A stretch of DNA of 64,000 bases from JBCCDY01 sp039030555 (GCA_039030555.1 JBCCDY010000009.1:1-64000), one strand, 5' to 3'; counted from the first letter of the stretch, positions 1-9,099 are shown. Numbers and translations: made by a program. Notes: generated from the letters alone by a model not told the origin.

Positions 1-135
1 CTTAGCGACAGTGTACTTATACCAAATGATGGAGAAAAAATTATCTGGTAGAAAAGATATGCGAGTTAACAGCCATTGCATACTTGAAACAAGAAAAAAC
101 TGAGTAACCAGTAGTTTAGTATTTGTTATCACTGC

Positions 136-873
136 TCAATTTCCATTTAAGTCAACAGGTGATCTTTTATGCACTTGACTGGGTGCTGAAATAAAGAACC
201 TCAGGCTGGCTATTAGAGCATGGTTCCATCTCTCGGGAGCACCTTCAAAATTGATCCATCGATTAAAGTAAAAGGTTCTTAGATGGCACTGATCAGTCAT
301 TTTTAGATCAAAACCTGCTATGGTTCTGTGTTCCGTCCACCAACCTTCTTCTCTTTTAATAAAATGTTCCGTATTGGCTATGAGGAGAATGCTAGGTGCC
401 AGTTTTGGAGCAATGCCCAATTGTAAGCGATACCGGTTGTTGGTTGAAATGCTTTCCACTTCCGGTTTTGTATCGAATGATAGCCGGTCATAACCAAGTC
501 GCGCATAGTAGTGCAATTTGGTTTTGGTAAAAATGTATTGCAAACGCAAGACTGGTACACGTACATTTCCAACATTGGCCAGTTCACCGAAGGTGTAACC
601 TGCTGTAGCTTTTAAATGCTTGTTTAGAAAACTATGATTGACCAGTAAATTCCCCGTTTGAATAAAGTAATCGGAACCGTTGTTGCTTGCCACATACTGA
701 TAATAGGCATTTACTGAAGTGTTTTGGTCTGGTAATGTATATAGGACTCCAACATCGCCCCATAGCCAAAAGTCACTTCCCGATTGAGCTATTAATGGTT
801 TATTACTTAAAACAAAAACAACCAATAAAAGCCAGGGTAAATGAAGGAGGTTCAATTGTTTTACTGCAATCAT
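136..873 (-). CDS. DUF2490-like outer-membrane protein
   Basis: A 245-residue protein with an N-terminal hydrophobic segment ending in LIAQ (about residues 12-30), a Bacteroidota-style signal peptide. The rest alternates polar and aromatic residues in short strands (for example the YYQYVASNNGSDYF and HYYARLGYDRL stretches), as expected for a small beta-barrel. The pattern WLWGDVGVLYTL near the mature N-terminus and the repeated R-aromatic strand signatures match what I know of the DUF2490 family. No catalytic residues are visible; a structural outer-membrane role is inferred. It ends the minus-strand run but is separated from the aldehyde dehydrogenase upstream by only 37 bp, so it may be co-transcribed. 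Function unknown. Confidence 0.7.
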   Translation of the reverse strand: MIAVKQLNLLHLPWLLLVVFVLSNKPLIAQSGSDFWLWGDVGVLYTLPDQNTSVNAYYQYVASNNGSDYFIQTGNLLVNHSFLNKHLKATAGYTFGELANVGNVRVPVLRLQYIFTKTKLHYYARLGYDRLSFDTKPEVESISTNNRYRLQLGIAPKLAPSILLIANTEHFIKREEGWWTEHRTIAGFDLKMTDQCHLRTFYFNRWINFEGAPERWNHALIASLRFFISAPSQVHKRSPVDLNGN

Positions 874-910
874 TGGTTGTTTGTTTAATGAGTTTTGATT
901 TTGAGGTGCG

Positions 911-2380
911 TTAAACCATTATAGCTTTTGTCTGTAGGTATTCTTCATAACCATGAGTGCCCATACAGCGCCCATAGCCTGAGTGTTTATAGCCTCCAAA
1001 AGGAGCTTGCACATCAAAAAAGAAGCCTCTAGTATCAATTTGTCCAGTTCTGATCTGTCGCGCAACACTGATTGCCCTATCCTTGTCCCCAGACAATACA
1101 CCACCATGTAGCCCATATTCGGATTCGTTGGCGATTCGAATGGCATCTTCGTCACCATCATGAGGTATTACCACTAGTACGGGGCCAAATATCTCCTCCT
1201 GAGCTATACGCATGGTATTGTCCACATTCGTAAATATTGTAGGTTTTACAAAGCTGCCATTTGGAAGATCGTGCGGTTGCTCAGGCCCTCCGGTGGCCAA
1301 AGTAGCCCCCTCTTTTATCCCTATTTCTATATACTCGCGAACAGTCTGCTGCTGATGTGCAGATACCATAGGGCCCAGGTCCGTAGCGGGGTCGAGTGGG
1401 TTGCCCAATGTCATGTTTTGAACAATATCAACCAGCTTGGCCGTAATTTCTTCTATATGCTCTCTGGGTACTACTAATCGGCTCCATGCTGCACAAAGCT
1501 GCCCTGAATTACTCATAATGGCATTGATCGCTTTTTGTGGTACCTCTTCCATGTTGGCATCATCTAAAACGACACATGCAGATTTTCCTCCTAATTCCAA
1601 TATGGCTTTTTTAGGTACCTGAGCAGATAGTTCAGCTATTCTCCTTCCGGCAGTGGTAGATCCTGTAAGTGAAATTAAATCCACATCCGGGTGTTTTACC
1701 ATGGCTTCACCCACCACGCGGCCTTGTCCTGTCACCAGATTGTACACGCCTTTTGGTAAGTCACATTCTTCCAGTAAAACAGCGAGTAGATAGGTATTTA
1801 AAGGTGTTATTTCTGCCGGTTTGTGTACTACTGTACAACCTCCTGCAATAGCCACTACATTTTTGATCACAAAAAAGAGTGCCGGATTATTCCAAGGGGT
1901 TATGGCTCCCATCACTCCATAGGCTTCTTTGATAACCAGGGCATTTCCAATTTTTTCTTCATGAGGGTAATACCTGGCCGTATCAATGGCATTACGAATA
2001 ATGTCTCCTACCTCATCTGTTAAGAATTGTTTGGATAAGGGTATAGGAGCTCCCATTTCCATAGACATGGTTTCTGCTATGATTTGTGCATTTTCTCGAT
2101 ACTTAATGTAGAATTTTTCGAGATACTCTAATCGCTCTTCCAAAGGTGTTACTGACCAGGTTGCAAAAGCTTCTTTTGCTGCTTTAACGGCCTTATCGAC
2201 ATCTGCTTCGTTTCCGCGTATTACTTTGGCTATTGATTGTTCCGTAAAGGGATTAATGATATCTTTGAAATCATTATTTTCAGAAGCAACCCATTCTCCG
2301 TTGATAAATAGTTTGTCTAGTTTGTTTTCAATTCGCTCGTCTAATGCGAGGCGTTCGGTTCTTTCTTGTACGCTGTTCAT
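911..2380 (-). CDS. NAD(P)-dependent aldehyde dehydrogenase family protein
   Basis: A full-length 489-residue ALDH-superfamily enzyme, which would oxidise an aldehyde to its acid. Family landmarks are all present: PWNNP with the catalytic Asn near residue 164, the LTGST nucleotide-binding segment near 238, LELGGKS with the general base Glu262, the nucleophile Cys296 in SGQLC, and EEIFGPV towards the C-terminus. The start at 2380 gives the normal family N-terminus. It lies 34 bp downstream of an SDR gene on the same strand, within a run of redox enzymes. Substrate cannot be read from sequence; detoxification or catabolism of an aldehyde made by the neighbouring dehydrogenases is an inference. 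Confidence 0.93.
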   Translation of the reverse strand: MNSVQERTERLALDERIENKLDKLFINGEWVASENNDFKDIINPFTEQSIAKVIRGNEADVDKAVKAAKEAFATWSVTPLEERLEYLEKFYIKYRENAQIIAETMSMEMGAPIPLSKQFLTDEVGDIIRNAIDTARYYPHEEKIGNALVIKEAYGVMGAITPWNNPALFFVIKNVVAIAGGCTVVHKPAEITPLNTYLLAVLLEECDLPKGVYNLVTGQGRVVGEAMVKHPDVDLISLTGSTTAGRRIAELSAQVPKKAILELGGKSACVVLDDANMEEVPQKAINAIMSNSGQLCAAWSRLVVPREHIEEITAKLVDIVQNMTLGNPLDPATDLGPMVSAHQQQTVREYIEIGIKEGATLATGGPEQPHDLPNGSFVKPTIFTNVDNTMRIAQEEIFGPVLVVIPHDGDEDAIRIANESEYGLHGGVLSGDKDRAISVARQIRTGQIDTRGFFFDVQAPFGGYKHSGYGRCMGTHGYEEYLQTKAIMV

Positions 2381-2414
2381 GGTGTTTAATTTTATGTTAT
2401 GATTTAATATGAAT

Positions 2415-3161
2415 TTATGCTGGTTGCGCGGTAGACTGTATTAGTATATCGCCTACCGTAACCCCCTCTGGTTGCTCTAAAGCATATACAACTCCTGAAA
2501 CGATATGCTCCACATCCAGGAAATCAAAGTTCAGGGCATCTGAAGCAAAGAATCCTTCTACTTCACTATCAGTAATAGTTTGTGTGAGTTCTGTTTTTAC
2601 GGCACCTGGTTCTATACAGGTAATTTTTATATTAAACTCAGGCCCCAATTCCATCCTCATACCATCTGTTAAGGCATTAATGGCATGTTTTGTCGCACAG
2701 TACACGGCCCCTGTAGGGAATACCATTCTACCAGCATTAGAGGATATGTTAATGATATGCCCCGATCTTTGTGCTGTCATGAGCGGAATGACTTCAGCAA
2801 TGCAGTGTAAAACACCCTTTATGTTTACATCTACCATACTCAGCCATTCCTGAATTTTGGTGTTTTTGAGATAGGAGAGTGGCATAATCCCAGCATTGTT
2901 GATCAAGGCATCTACCTTGCCAAACTGATCGACAGCGGCTTTCACCAACTGCTTCACATCTTCTGCTTGGGTAACATCTGTTTTTACCGTAATCACTTTC
3001 CCTTTTTGGGAGGGCAGTTCTTCCGTTAACTTTTGAAGGCGGTCTTCTCTTCTGGCTGCCAAAACCAGATTAACGCCCAATTCATTAAGCTTCATTGCGA
3101 TGGCTTCACCAATTCCTGATGAGGCTCCTGTGATAATTACTGTTTTTCCTGATATTTCCAT
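2415..3161 (-). CDS. Short-chain dehydrogenase/reductase (classical SDR)
   Basis: A 248-residue classical SDR. The Rossmann cofactor motif TGASSGIG is at residues 11-18, an AARRED stretch after beta-2 suggests NADP preference, NNAG stabilises the central sheet, ISS carries the catalytic Ser and YCATK the Tyr/Lys pair. It is most like the YdfG group of SDRs, which reduce carbonyls of 3-hydroxy acids or small aldehydes, but exact substrate is not decidable. It sits between an NmrA-like reductase gene (49 bp upstream) and an aldehyde dehydrogenase (34 bp downstream) on the same strand, consistent with one transcript. Confidence 0.9.
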   Translation of the reverse strand: MEISGKTVIITGASSGIGEAIAMKLNELGVNLVLAARREDRLQKLTEELPSQKGKVITVKTDVTQAEDVKQLVKAAVDQFGKVDALINNAGIMPLSYLKNTKIQEWLSMVDVNIKGVLHCIAEVIPLMTAQRSGHIINISSNAGRMVFPTGAVYCATKHAINALTDGMRMELGPEFNIKITCIEPGAVKTELTQTITDSEVEGFFASDALNFDFLDVEHIVSGVVYALEQPEGVTVGDILIQSTAQPA

Positions 3162-3210
3162 TTTATAATTTTTTGGTATTGATTCTCTTTAGTTAGTTAT
3201 GTCCGATGTA

Positions 3211-3921
3211 TTAGGCCCTGTCTGTGGTGCGTATGATCTCTGAATTTTTTTGATCTACATCCAGTGTGCTAAAAACTTTTTGCCAGTCGTTGATTGGTAG
3301 CCCTTCTTCGTTGTAGATCTCAAAAGTTTTGTGGTGTGCATCCGAATGGTAAATCGACTGAACGCAAACCTCCGCTACATCTTCCCTTGTAATTTTACCA
3401 TCCCCTGTATCACCTTGTTCAAATCTGATTGATTTTTGTCCGTCAGATGTATCTTCCAGCCAGGCAGCACGGATGATTGTGTAGGGTAATCCTGAAGAAC
3501 GCAATAGTTCTTCACCCTCGCCTCTGTGTTTTATGGCTCCTGAAAGTAGGGGCATTTTGTGCGGACGCGTAATGTATATTTGGCTGATCAGTAGGATTGG
3601 AACACTGTTTTGTTTAGCAGCTTCAATTACATTTTGCTGACCTTCAATGAACAATTTTTTTGGACTGTTTTTTAGGTTTAGTGGATTGAAAGAGGGCTCA
3701 ATCACCATGACAATGGCGTCTTTGTTAGCTCCATGCTCTTCTATTTTTTCTTTATCAAGAATAGAACCGTTAACTAATGTTGTATTGGCTAATTCCTCAT
3801 CTTTACTCTTTTCAGCATTCCTGCTGAGTATGGTTACTTGTTCGCCCCGATGTACTAGTTTTTGGGCAATATGTCTGCCCATTCTTCCAGTTCCACCAAT
3901 GACTAATACCTGTAGTGTCAT
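3211..3921 (-). CDS. NmrA-like NAD(P)H-binding protein (atypical SDR)
   Basis: A 236-residue protein with the atypical-SDR dinucleotide motif GGTGRMGRH at residues 9-17, an LSRNAEKSK segment after beta-2 that would contact the NADP phosphate, and no classical YxxxK pair. These are features of the NmrA/HSCARG and YwnB groups, which bind NAD(P)H as reductases or redox sensors. A TIIRAAWLED segment in the second half is typical of the family's substrate-binding edge. It lies 23 bp downstream of a decayed gene remnant (3945-4232) whose C-terminus resembles the same broader family, so this locus may once have held two such genes. Confidence 0.8.
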   Translation of the reverse strand: MTLQVLVIGGTGRMGRHIAQKLVHRGEQVTILSRNAEKSKDEELANTTLVNGSILDKEKIEEHGANKDAIVMVIEPSFNPLNLKNSPKKLFIEGQQNVIEAAKQNSVPILLISQIYITRPHKMPLLSGAIKHRGEGEELLRSSGLPYTIIRAAWLEDTSDGQKSIRFEQGDTGDGKITREDVAEVCVQSIYHSDAHHKTFEIYNEEGLPINDWQKVFSTLDVDQKNSEIIRTTDRA

Positions 3922-3944
3922 TTGTTATTGTTTAGTGTTAAGTT

Positions 3945-4232
3945 TTATAAAAAGTAGTGTCTGTGGTCCCAGGCAAAACGTGCAAAGCTGGTTGGCTTTC
4001 TACCTGCTATTTTCTCAAAATCAATGGCCTCAACCTTTAATAGGTGTCCTTCAGCTCTTGCTTTGTACACTTCTTTAACTATGGTAGGAGATCCTGTTTT
4101 TGCTGAGTGAGCTTCAAAGTCTTCTTCGTTGCTATTCCAACTGAATGTTTTACTTCCAAGCAGTGATAATGTATTGGCTATTTCACTTTTAGATAACGTC
4201 CTTAGTCGTTTTGATATCAGTGCATTTGTGCG
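3945..4232 (-). pseudogene. Remnant of an NmrA-like NAD(P)H-binding gene (C-terminal fragment)
   Basis: An open frame of 95 codons ending in TAA at 3945-3947, with stop codons TAG TAA immediately before it and no ATG, GTG or TTG early in the frame. The translated tail contains FEKIAGRKPTSFARFAWDH, which resembles the C-terminal signature of NmrA-like/QOR2-type SDR proteins (a GR-P-x-[ST]-F-x-[ED]-F pattern near the end). It begins 25 bp after the stop of the upstream hydrolase, where a full-length gene would need about 600 more bases. I read it as the 3' remnant of a deleted gene. A short translated protein starting at a CTG is less likely. Confidence 0.55.
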
Positions 4233-4257
4233 TTACTACTTATCACTAATTTTCTTT

Positions 4258-5121
4258 TCATACCTTTTTAAAAAATTCAATCACTGCCTTGTTGTATTCT
4301 TCAGGTGCGTTTCTGGCAATAAAATGACCTGAACCTTCAATTCTTTTATATTTGATCGAGCCATCTAAATACTGACTACCTAATGCTAATTGCTCTCTGT
4401 CTAGGTAAGCATCGTTATTAGAATAGATAATCATTACAGGAACTTTTACATTTGGTAAAGGCTCTGCCTGTTCTGTATTATCTGGATTTGCGTTTGCTCG
4501 GTACCAATTAAGCACAGCTCCTTTAAATCCATTGGGTCTTTCAAAATTCTCTATCCAATGGTTTACATCTGGGTGGTATTCCATCCAAGCTTTGAACATT
4601 GCCCAATTATCCGCTTTAAATGCTTCTTCAGCTATTTCAAACTGAGTAAATAGCATATACCAGGAAAGTTTGCTTTGAGCAATACCTTGACTAAAAAATC
4701 CGTTTAAGTGGTTTAAGTTTTCACTTATTAATTTCTCTACTCTTTCAGGGTTAAATGCTGCAATAAACCAAGCCGGTAATGAGCCTCTATCTCCACCTAT
4801 GATATTGAATTTTTCAATATTCAAAGCATCCATAATTCCTAGTACATGTTCATAATCTTTCGCTCCAGTATAATGCTCTATTCCTTCAGGTCTATCCGAT
4901 TCTCCCGCTCCTAATAGATCTGGAACTACGGTGCGATAACCTGCTTTTCTAAATGCTGGAACGTTTAATCTGTACTCCTCTGAAAATCCTGGTTGTCCAT
5001 GAATCATTAAGATTACGGGCTGGTCTTCATCTCCTTCATCATATACATTGAAGTTGAATCCGTTTACTTCAATTTTTTTGAAGTATTCTTCTTTTAATGG
5101 AGTGTCTATTATGTTTTCCAT
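4258..5121 (-). CDS. Alpha/beta hydrolase, epoxide-hydrolase-like
   Basis: A 287-residue soluble alpha/beta-hydrolase. The oxyanion-hole motif HGQP is at residues 41-44 and the nucleophile elbow reads GGDRG, so the nucleophile is Asp111 rather than Ser. An Asp nucleophile is characteristic of epoxide hydrolases and haloalkane dehalogenases. The acid is probably the Asp in SNNDAYLD and the base the His in GSGHFIA near the C-terminus. The lid region (about 135-215) is Trp- and Tyr-rich. It belongs to the minus-strand redox cluster, with the SnoaL-like gene 32 bp upstream; conversion of a reactive epoxide or related xenobiotic is inferred. Confidence 0.87.
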   Translation of the reverse strand: MENIIDTPLKEEYFKKIEVNGFNFNVYDEGDEDQPVILMIHGQPGFSEEYRLNVPAFRKAGYRTVVPDLLGAGESDRPEGIEHYTGAKDYEHVLGIMDALNIEKFNIIGGDRGSLPAWFIAAFNPERVEKLISENLNHLNGFFSQGIAQSKLSWYMLFTQFEIAEEAFKADNWAMFKAWMEYHPDVNHWIENFERPNGFKGAVLNWYRANANPDNTEQAEPLPNVKVPVMIIYSNNDAYLDREQLALGSQYLDGSIKYKRIEGSGHFIARNAPEEYNKAVIEFFKKV

Positions 5122-5153
5122 GTTTTACTTAATTTTTAATTATTTGTACTTAT

Positions 5154-5585
5154 TTAAACCCTACTTGCTGCTACAGCATAGGTATTCTCGTAAAACTGAC
5201 CGCCATTGATTTTTCCGTCAGTTACGGTAAACATTCCTATAAAATCACTTTGGGCCATTTTGCCCGTCTTGTAATGTTGAAAGTCAAAATGCCCCACTGC
5301 AAAGACCTTATCCTTCACTTCGTAATAGTTGTATACTTCGAATTTCTTTGCTTCGTATTCTCCAAAAAGCTCTGTTATTAGCTCTTCATATCCTTTCTTA
5401 CCAGAATGCTCTTTTCCAGCCCATGGGATAGCTTTGTTAAGCTCTTCGTTATTTTGGGTTGATACTGTCCAATAAAAATCCTGATGTGCATAATTGCTGA
5501 AGGCATCATCTATATTGCCTTCATATTGAAGTGAAAGAAAATTTTGTACTACTTCAACGTTTGTAATTTTCTGTGTGCTTTCCAT
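5154..5585 (-). CDS. SnoaL-like / NTF2-fold protein
   Basis: A 143-residue protein when started at the ATG at 5585 (residues MESTQKIT), preferred over an upstream ATG at 5666 because the extra 27 residues are Lys-rich and non-conserved in character and a purine-rich AAAGAA precedes the inner ATG. The pattern VVQNFLSLQYEGNIDDAFSNYAHQDFYW followed by several beta strands ending in GQFYENTYAV matches the NTF2-like/SnoaL fold, a cone-shaped pocket used by small isomerases, cyclases and many proteins of unknown role. No definitive catalytic Asp/His pair can be named. It lies between the VOC gene and the epoxide-hydrolase-like gene. Confidence 0.75.
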   Translation of the reverse strand: MESTQKITNVEVVQNFLSLQYEGNIDDAFSNYAHQDFYWTVSTQNNEELNKAIPWAGKEHSGKKGYEELITELFGEYEAKKFEVYNYYEVKDKVFAVGHFDFQHYKTGKMAQSDFIGMFTVTDGKINGGQFYENTYAVAASRV

Positions 5586-5806
5586 TTTCTTTGTTTTTTG
5601 CTTCTTGCTTTTTAATAAGACCTTTTGAGATTTTATGAACCAGCAATAGGGGTTATATAGGTTCAACTTTTCTTGTATTTTGAAAGAGAACCAAAAGTTT
5701 TAAGACCGCTCATAATCTATTTTTTATACAAAACGAGTTGCATAATTTGAGGTAATCTTTAAATCACTATGTCTATCTTGATAAGGAGATTTTTTTACAA
5801 TCACAC

Positions 5807-6358
5807 TTACTCTCCATCAAAATCTCCTGTCACCAATTTTGACATGAAATCAACACCTTCTTGATTGAACCAGATCACTTCGAGGTAGTGTCCCAGCAGG
5901 TCCCGCATATCGAAGTAGCTGAACTTAGAAATACCTGTAATCCCGGAATCTACTACCTGTTCAAACCCCTTGGCTTTCAATGATGCTACAGCACTCTCAT
6001 AGCCTTCCAGATCATTATCGAAACGCACACCCATATGATGAAACTGAAGGCTGTAGCTGTCTTTTGGTAATTGGGCGCCATATAAGTCAACCGGAAAACC
6101 TTCGAGAGGCTGTACTAATTCGAGGTTGAAATTGTCTCCATTTGCCCAGGCGGCATCTACTCGGTACTCTTCTTCAACTTTGCCTTTATAAAGAGTCTCA
6201 TCAAAGGATACGTCTCGTATCACCAAAAACTTAGGGATGTCAAACTTTTCCTTGAGTTCCTTCATGGCTCTATCCAAGTCATTGGTTACCCAACAGATTT
6301 GGAAAGTTTTTGCCCATATATCTATTATGGGCATTGTGTCAATTGTCTTGCTATCCAT
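5807..6358 (-). CDS. VOC (glyoxalase/bleomycin-resistance) superfamily protein
   Basis: A 183-residue protein with two beta-alpha-beta-beta-beta modules. Candidate metal ligands sit where the superfamily places them: the His pair in QFHHMGVR at the start of the second module, Glu in NLELVQP ending the first, and Glu in HYLEVIWF ending the second. The fold is used by glyoxalase I, extradiol dioxygenases and resistance proteins, so the reaction is not decided; a lyase or isomerase acting on a small organic substrate fits the cluster. It is followed downstream by a 221-bp gap and then the SnoaL-like gene, and preceded by an SDR gene 61 bp upstream. Confidence 0.82.
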   Translation of the reverse strand: MDSKTIDTMPIIDIWAKTFQICWVTNDLDRAMKELKEKFDIPKFLVIRDVSFDETLYKGKVEEEYRVDAAWANGDNFNLELVQPLEGFPVDLYGAQLPKDSYSLQFHHMGVRFDNDLEGYESAVASLKAKGFEQVVDSGITGISKFSYFDMRDLLGHYLEVIWFNQEGVDFMSKLVTGDFDGE

Positions 6359-6419
6359 TTTTTTCGATTTTAGTTAAAGATTATTTTATAATGTTATTTG
6401 CTTATTTTCCGCCCGGTGG

Positions 6420-7193
6420 CTACAATCCTGCAGTTGACATTTTGTTAGTCACTCCACCATCTACACTCAAGGTCTCACCCGTAATGTAGGAGGCCTCATC
6501 TGAGGATATCCATACGATTGCCCGGGCTACTTCTTCTGCTTTACCCGCTCTTTGCAAGGGCATGTTGGCCTGATAGTAGGCTGACATATCAGCGCCTTGG
6601 GTAAACCGGTTGAGCATATCAGTTTCTATGGCTCCGGGGCTTATACAATTTATTCGTACACCTGCAGGGCCTTGCTCTACCGCTAATGATTTGGTTAGCG
6701 CATTTATTCCACCTTTGGTAGCTGTGTAAGCAGTAAGGCCGGGGCCTCCCAATAAACTCCAAAGAGAAGATACTACACAAATAGAGGCTCCAGGTTTATT
6801 CATATGGTTTAGCGCATATTTAATGGTGAAATAGCTGCCTTTCATGTTGGTGTCGATGATCATGTCTACCTCTTCATCGGGTAATTGATCTATAGGGGCT
6901 GTGGTAGGTTGTTCTCTTCCGGCATTGGCAACGAGTACATCAATTTTACCATACTTGCTCACGGCTGATTCCAATCCTGATTTAATGGATTCCTTGTTGG
7001 CAATATCAATGGCCACAAAAAGTGCCTCGCCACCGGCATCTTTTATATCTTTTACTACCTGGTCTCCTTTTTCCTTTCTACGGCCTGATATGACCACTTT
7101 GGCGCCTTTTTCAGCGAATTGCTTGGCCGCTGCCTGACCAATGCCTCCTGTGGAGCCAGTTACCAGAATTACTTTATTTTCAAATGATTGCAT
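6420..7193 (-). CDS. Short-chain dehydrogenase/reductase (FabG-like)
   Basis: A 257-residue classical SDR with TGSTGGIG at residues 12-19, ISGRRKEKG after beta-2 (basic residues favouring NADP), NAGREQP, a VSS serine and YTATKGG carrying the catalytic Tyr and Lys. The C-terminal DEASYITGETLSVDGG is the usual FabG-type ending. It is not the second copy of the SDR at 2415-3161: the two differ in length and in nearly all variable segments. It is 28 bp downstream of the quinone-reductase gene and likely in the same transcript. Substrate is unknown; a secondary alcohol or 3-oxo compound is typical. Confidence 0.9.
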   Translation of the reverse strand: MQSFENKVILVTGSTGGIGQAAAKQFAEKGAKVVISGRRKEKGDQVVKDIKDAGGEALFVAIDIANKESIKSGLESAVSKYGKIDVLVANAGREQPTTAPIDQLPDEEVDMIIDTNMKGSYFTIKYALNHMNKPGASICVVSSLWSLLGGPGLTAYTATKGGINALTKSLAVEQGPAGVRINCISPGAIETDMLNRFTQGADMSAYYQANMPLQRAGKAEEVARAIVWISSDEASYITGETLSVDGGVTNKMSTAGL

Positions 7194-7221
7194 CTTGTTA
7201 TGAGTTTAGTTTATACTACTT

Positions 7222-8196
7222 TTAGTCAATCTTGAGGACTGATTTCCCTTTCAGTTCTCCTTTGCTTAACTGCTCTAATGCCCTATCCGCCTCATCAAAC
7301 GGTAGCACATTAGAAGGCTCAGAAAAGCCCAATTTTCCTTCCTTATACCAATCAAATATCTTTTTGAAGGTCTGCTGAACTACTCCTGGCTCTCGTGTGA
7401 TGTATGCTGCGAAGTCTGTACCTATCAAAGAGGTATTGCGGATGAGCATGTCAATCGAATTAAGCTGTGGAATTTTGCCGCTGGCCACACCTATAGGTAG
7501 AATACTACCGCCCCAGGCTACGCAATCAAGTGAAGCTTTAAAGAGGTCCCCACCAACAAGGTCAGCAACCATATCAACCCCTTTATTATTCGTCATTTCT
7601 TTAACGCGAGCGATTAGGTCTTCTTCCCGATAGTTGATTAATTGGTTAGCGCCAAGTGACTTCAGGTATTCTTGTTGGTTGTCTTTGGAGTAGGTAGCCA
7701 CAACTCTGGCACCCAATGCGGCAGCTATTTCAACCATACGTGAGCCTACGCCTCCTGTGGCTCCCAATACCAGCAATGTTTGATTGGGTTTCAATTGCCC
7801 TCTGTGAATGAGAGATACATAGGCTGTGCCATAAGAGATAGGAATAGCTGCTGCTGCTGTGTAAGAAACGGCTTCTGGTATAATTTCCACTAATTGCTCC
7901 TCAACATCAACACATTCTTGATATGCGCCATAGTCCATAGAAGCCATTACCCGGTCACCCTCCTTAAAACGTGAAGCGTTAGATTCTGTCACTATTCCCG
8001 CTATTTCAAATCCAGGGCTGAATGGCGGTGGTGGTGGGTTTTGATGTGTGCCCATCACCTGCATCAGGTCGGCAGGATTCATACCAATAGCCTTTGTGTT
8101 AATTCTTACATGCCGATCTTTTAACCCATTGGGTGAAAAGTCTTGTGGTTTCAAATTATTGAGATCACCGGGTTGTATTATATTCCATTTTTTCAT
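7222..8196 (-). CDS. Zinc-independent quinone oxidoreductase / MDR-family reductase
   Basis: A 324-residue medium-chain dehydrogenase/reductase. It carries the N-terminal GroES-like domain (GFEIAG, GDRVMA), then GATGGVGSRMVEIAAALGA as the Rossmann cofactor site at about residues 145-165 and TYSKDNQQ as the probable NADPH-phosphate region. It lacks the Cys/His cluster of structural-zinc alcohol dehydrogenases, so it belongs with quinone oxidoreductases (QOR) and enoyl reductases. The C-terminal KGELKGKSVLKI is the standard QOR ending. It is the first structural gene downstream of the AraC regulator (141 bp gap) and probably heads the transcript that runs down to the aldehyde dehydrogenase. Confidence 0.9.
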   Translation of the reverse strand: MKKWNIIQPGDLNNLKPQDFSPNGLKDRHVRINTKAIGMNPADLMQVMGTHQNPPPPPFSPGFEIAGIVTESNASRFKEGDRVMASMDYGAYQECVDVEEQLVEIIPEAVSYTAAAAIPISYGTAYVSLIHRGQLKPNQTLLVLGATGGVGSRMVEIAAALGARVVATYSKDNQQEYLKSLGANQLINYREEDLIARVKEMTNNKGVDMVADLVGGDLFKASLDCVAWGGSILPIGVASGKIPQLNSIDMLIRNTSLIGTDFAAYITREPGVVQQTFKKIFDWYKEGKLGFSEPSNVLPFDEADRALEQLSKGELKGKSVLKID

Positions 8197-8337
8197 CTTT
8201 CTTTAGTTTTAGAAAAGGTGTGAATACTTAATGTCTAAGCGAAGATGTTGTATTAGGTGATGAGTCTCTTTGGTATTCCTCTCCCTGTTTGTTTTTTGAA
8301 TCTTTTTATTAAAAAAAGATAAAGACGTAGGGTGATA

Positions 8338-9099
8338 TCAATGTCGTTGTTCAATAAGCATTCTCATTTCCGAAGGGTAGAGACTGTGGAATCTTTTAAA
8401 TGCCTCTGAGAATTGCGATTGGTTGTCAATACCTACTTCAAAGCCTATTTGAATAATTGATAGGTCAGTGGTTAATAGTAATTCTCGTGCTCTCTCCATC
8501 CTGTGTTTTATAATATACTGGTAAGGTGACGACCCAGTAGTAGCTTTAAACACTTTAGAGAAGTAAGATTTGCTAAAACCTAATACATTCGCTAATTGGT
8601 CAACCGTAATGTTTTGATCGATTTGCTTAATAATGTATTCATCTAACCGTTTGAGTTTACCCATAGAAAAACCCTCGAACCTGGCTGACTCGTTTTCAAG
8701 ATACTGGGCATGATTTTTTAACATGTGAGCAATAGAGGTTACTGCCAACAGTTCAAGGAAGTATTTATCCTTATGGCCATAATTACATAACTCTTTAATG
8801 ATGTGTAAAGTCATCAGGTTACTTAATTTATCGTTTAGATGATGGCGATAGGTAAATTCCGAAAAAACTGATTTTTTCAACTCAATTATCCCGGCTATAC
8901 CATTGTAGTAGCCCAGTGCAATAGGTTCTTTGATACGCTCCGGATAGGGGAGTTCAAAATCAAAATAGATTTCATTGGTTGACCCATTCTGATAGTGTAT
9001 GAATAAGAGTACCTGTTGATCGCATAATGAATTTTCCAATTCTTCACGAGATTGATAGATCTTCTTCACATTTCGTATATATCTGGCGTTTTTATCCAT
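8338..9099 (-). CDS. AraC-family transcriptional regulator
   Basis: A 253-residue regulator. The C-terminal third carries two helix-turn-helix units: DQLANVLGFSKSYFSKVFKATTG (about 165-190) followed by SPYQYIIKHRMERARELL and the second HTH IIQIGFEVGIDNQSQFSEAFKRF, the standard AraC/XylS DNA-binding domain. The N-terminal 150 residues form a ligand or oligomerisation domain I do not recognise. It lies directly upstream of, and in the same direction as, the quinone-reductase-led gene run, and divergent from the sigma-54 activator, with a 188-bp intergenic space. It is the obvious local regulator of the 911-8196 cluster, but that is inferred from position only. Confidence 0.9.
   Translation of the reverse strand: MDKNARYIRNVKKIYQSREELENSLCDQQVLLFIHYQNGSTNEIYFDFELPYPERIKEPIALGYYNGIAGIIELKKSVFSEFTYRHHLNDKLSNLMTLHIIKELCNYGHKDKYFLELLAVTSIAHMLKNHAQYLENESARFEGFSMGKLKRLDEYIIKQIDQNITVDQLANVLGFSKSYFSKVFKATTGSSPYQYIIKHRMERARELLLTTDLSIIQIGFEVGIDNQSQFSEAFKRFHSLYPSEMRMLIEQRH

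Noticed and set aside
5727..5736. ATACAAAAC matching part of the mnmE 3' end, considered as the far attachment site
   Set aside because: Only about nine to ten bases agree and the flanks differ, which is expected by chance in AT-rich DNA.
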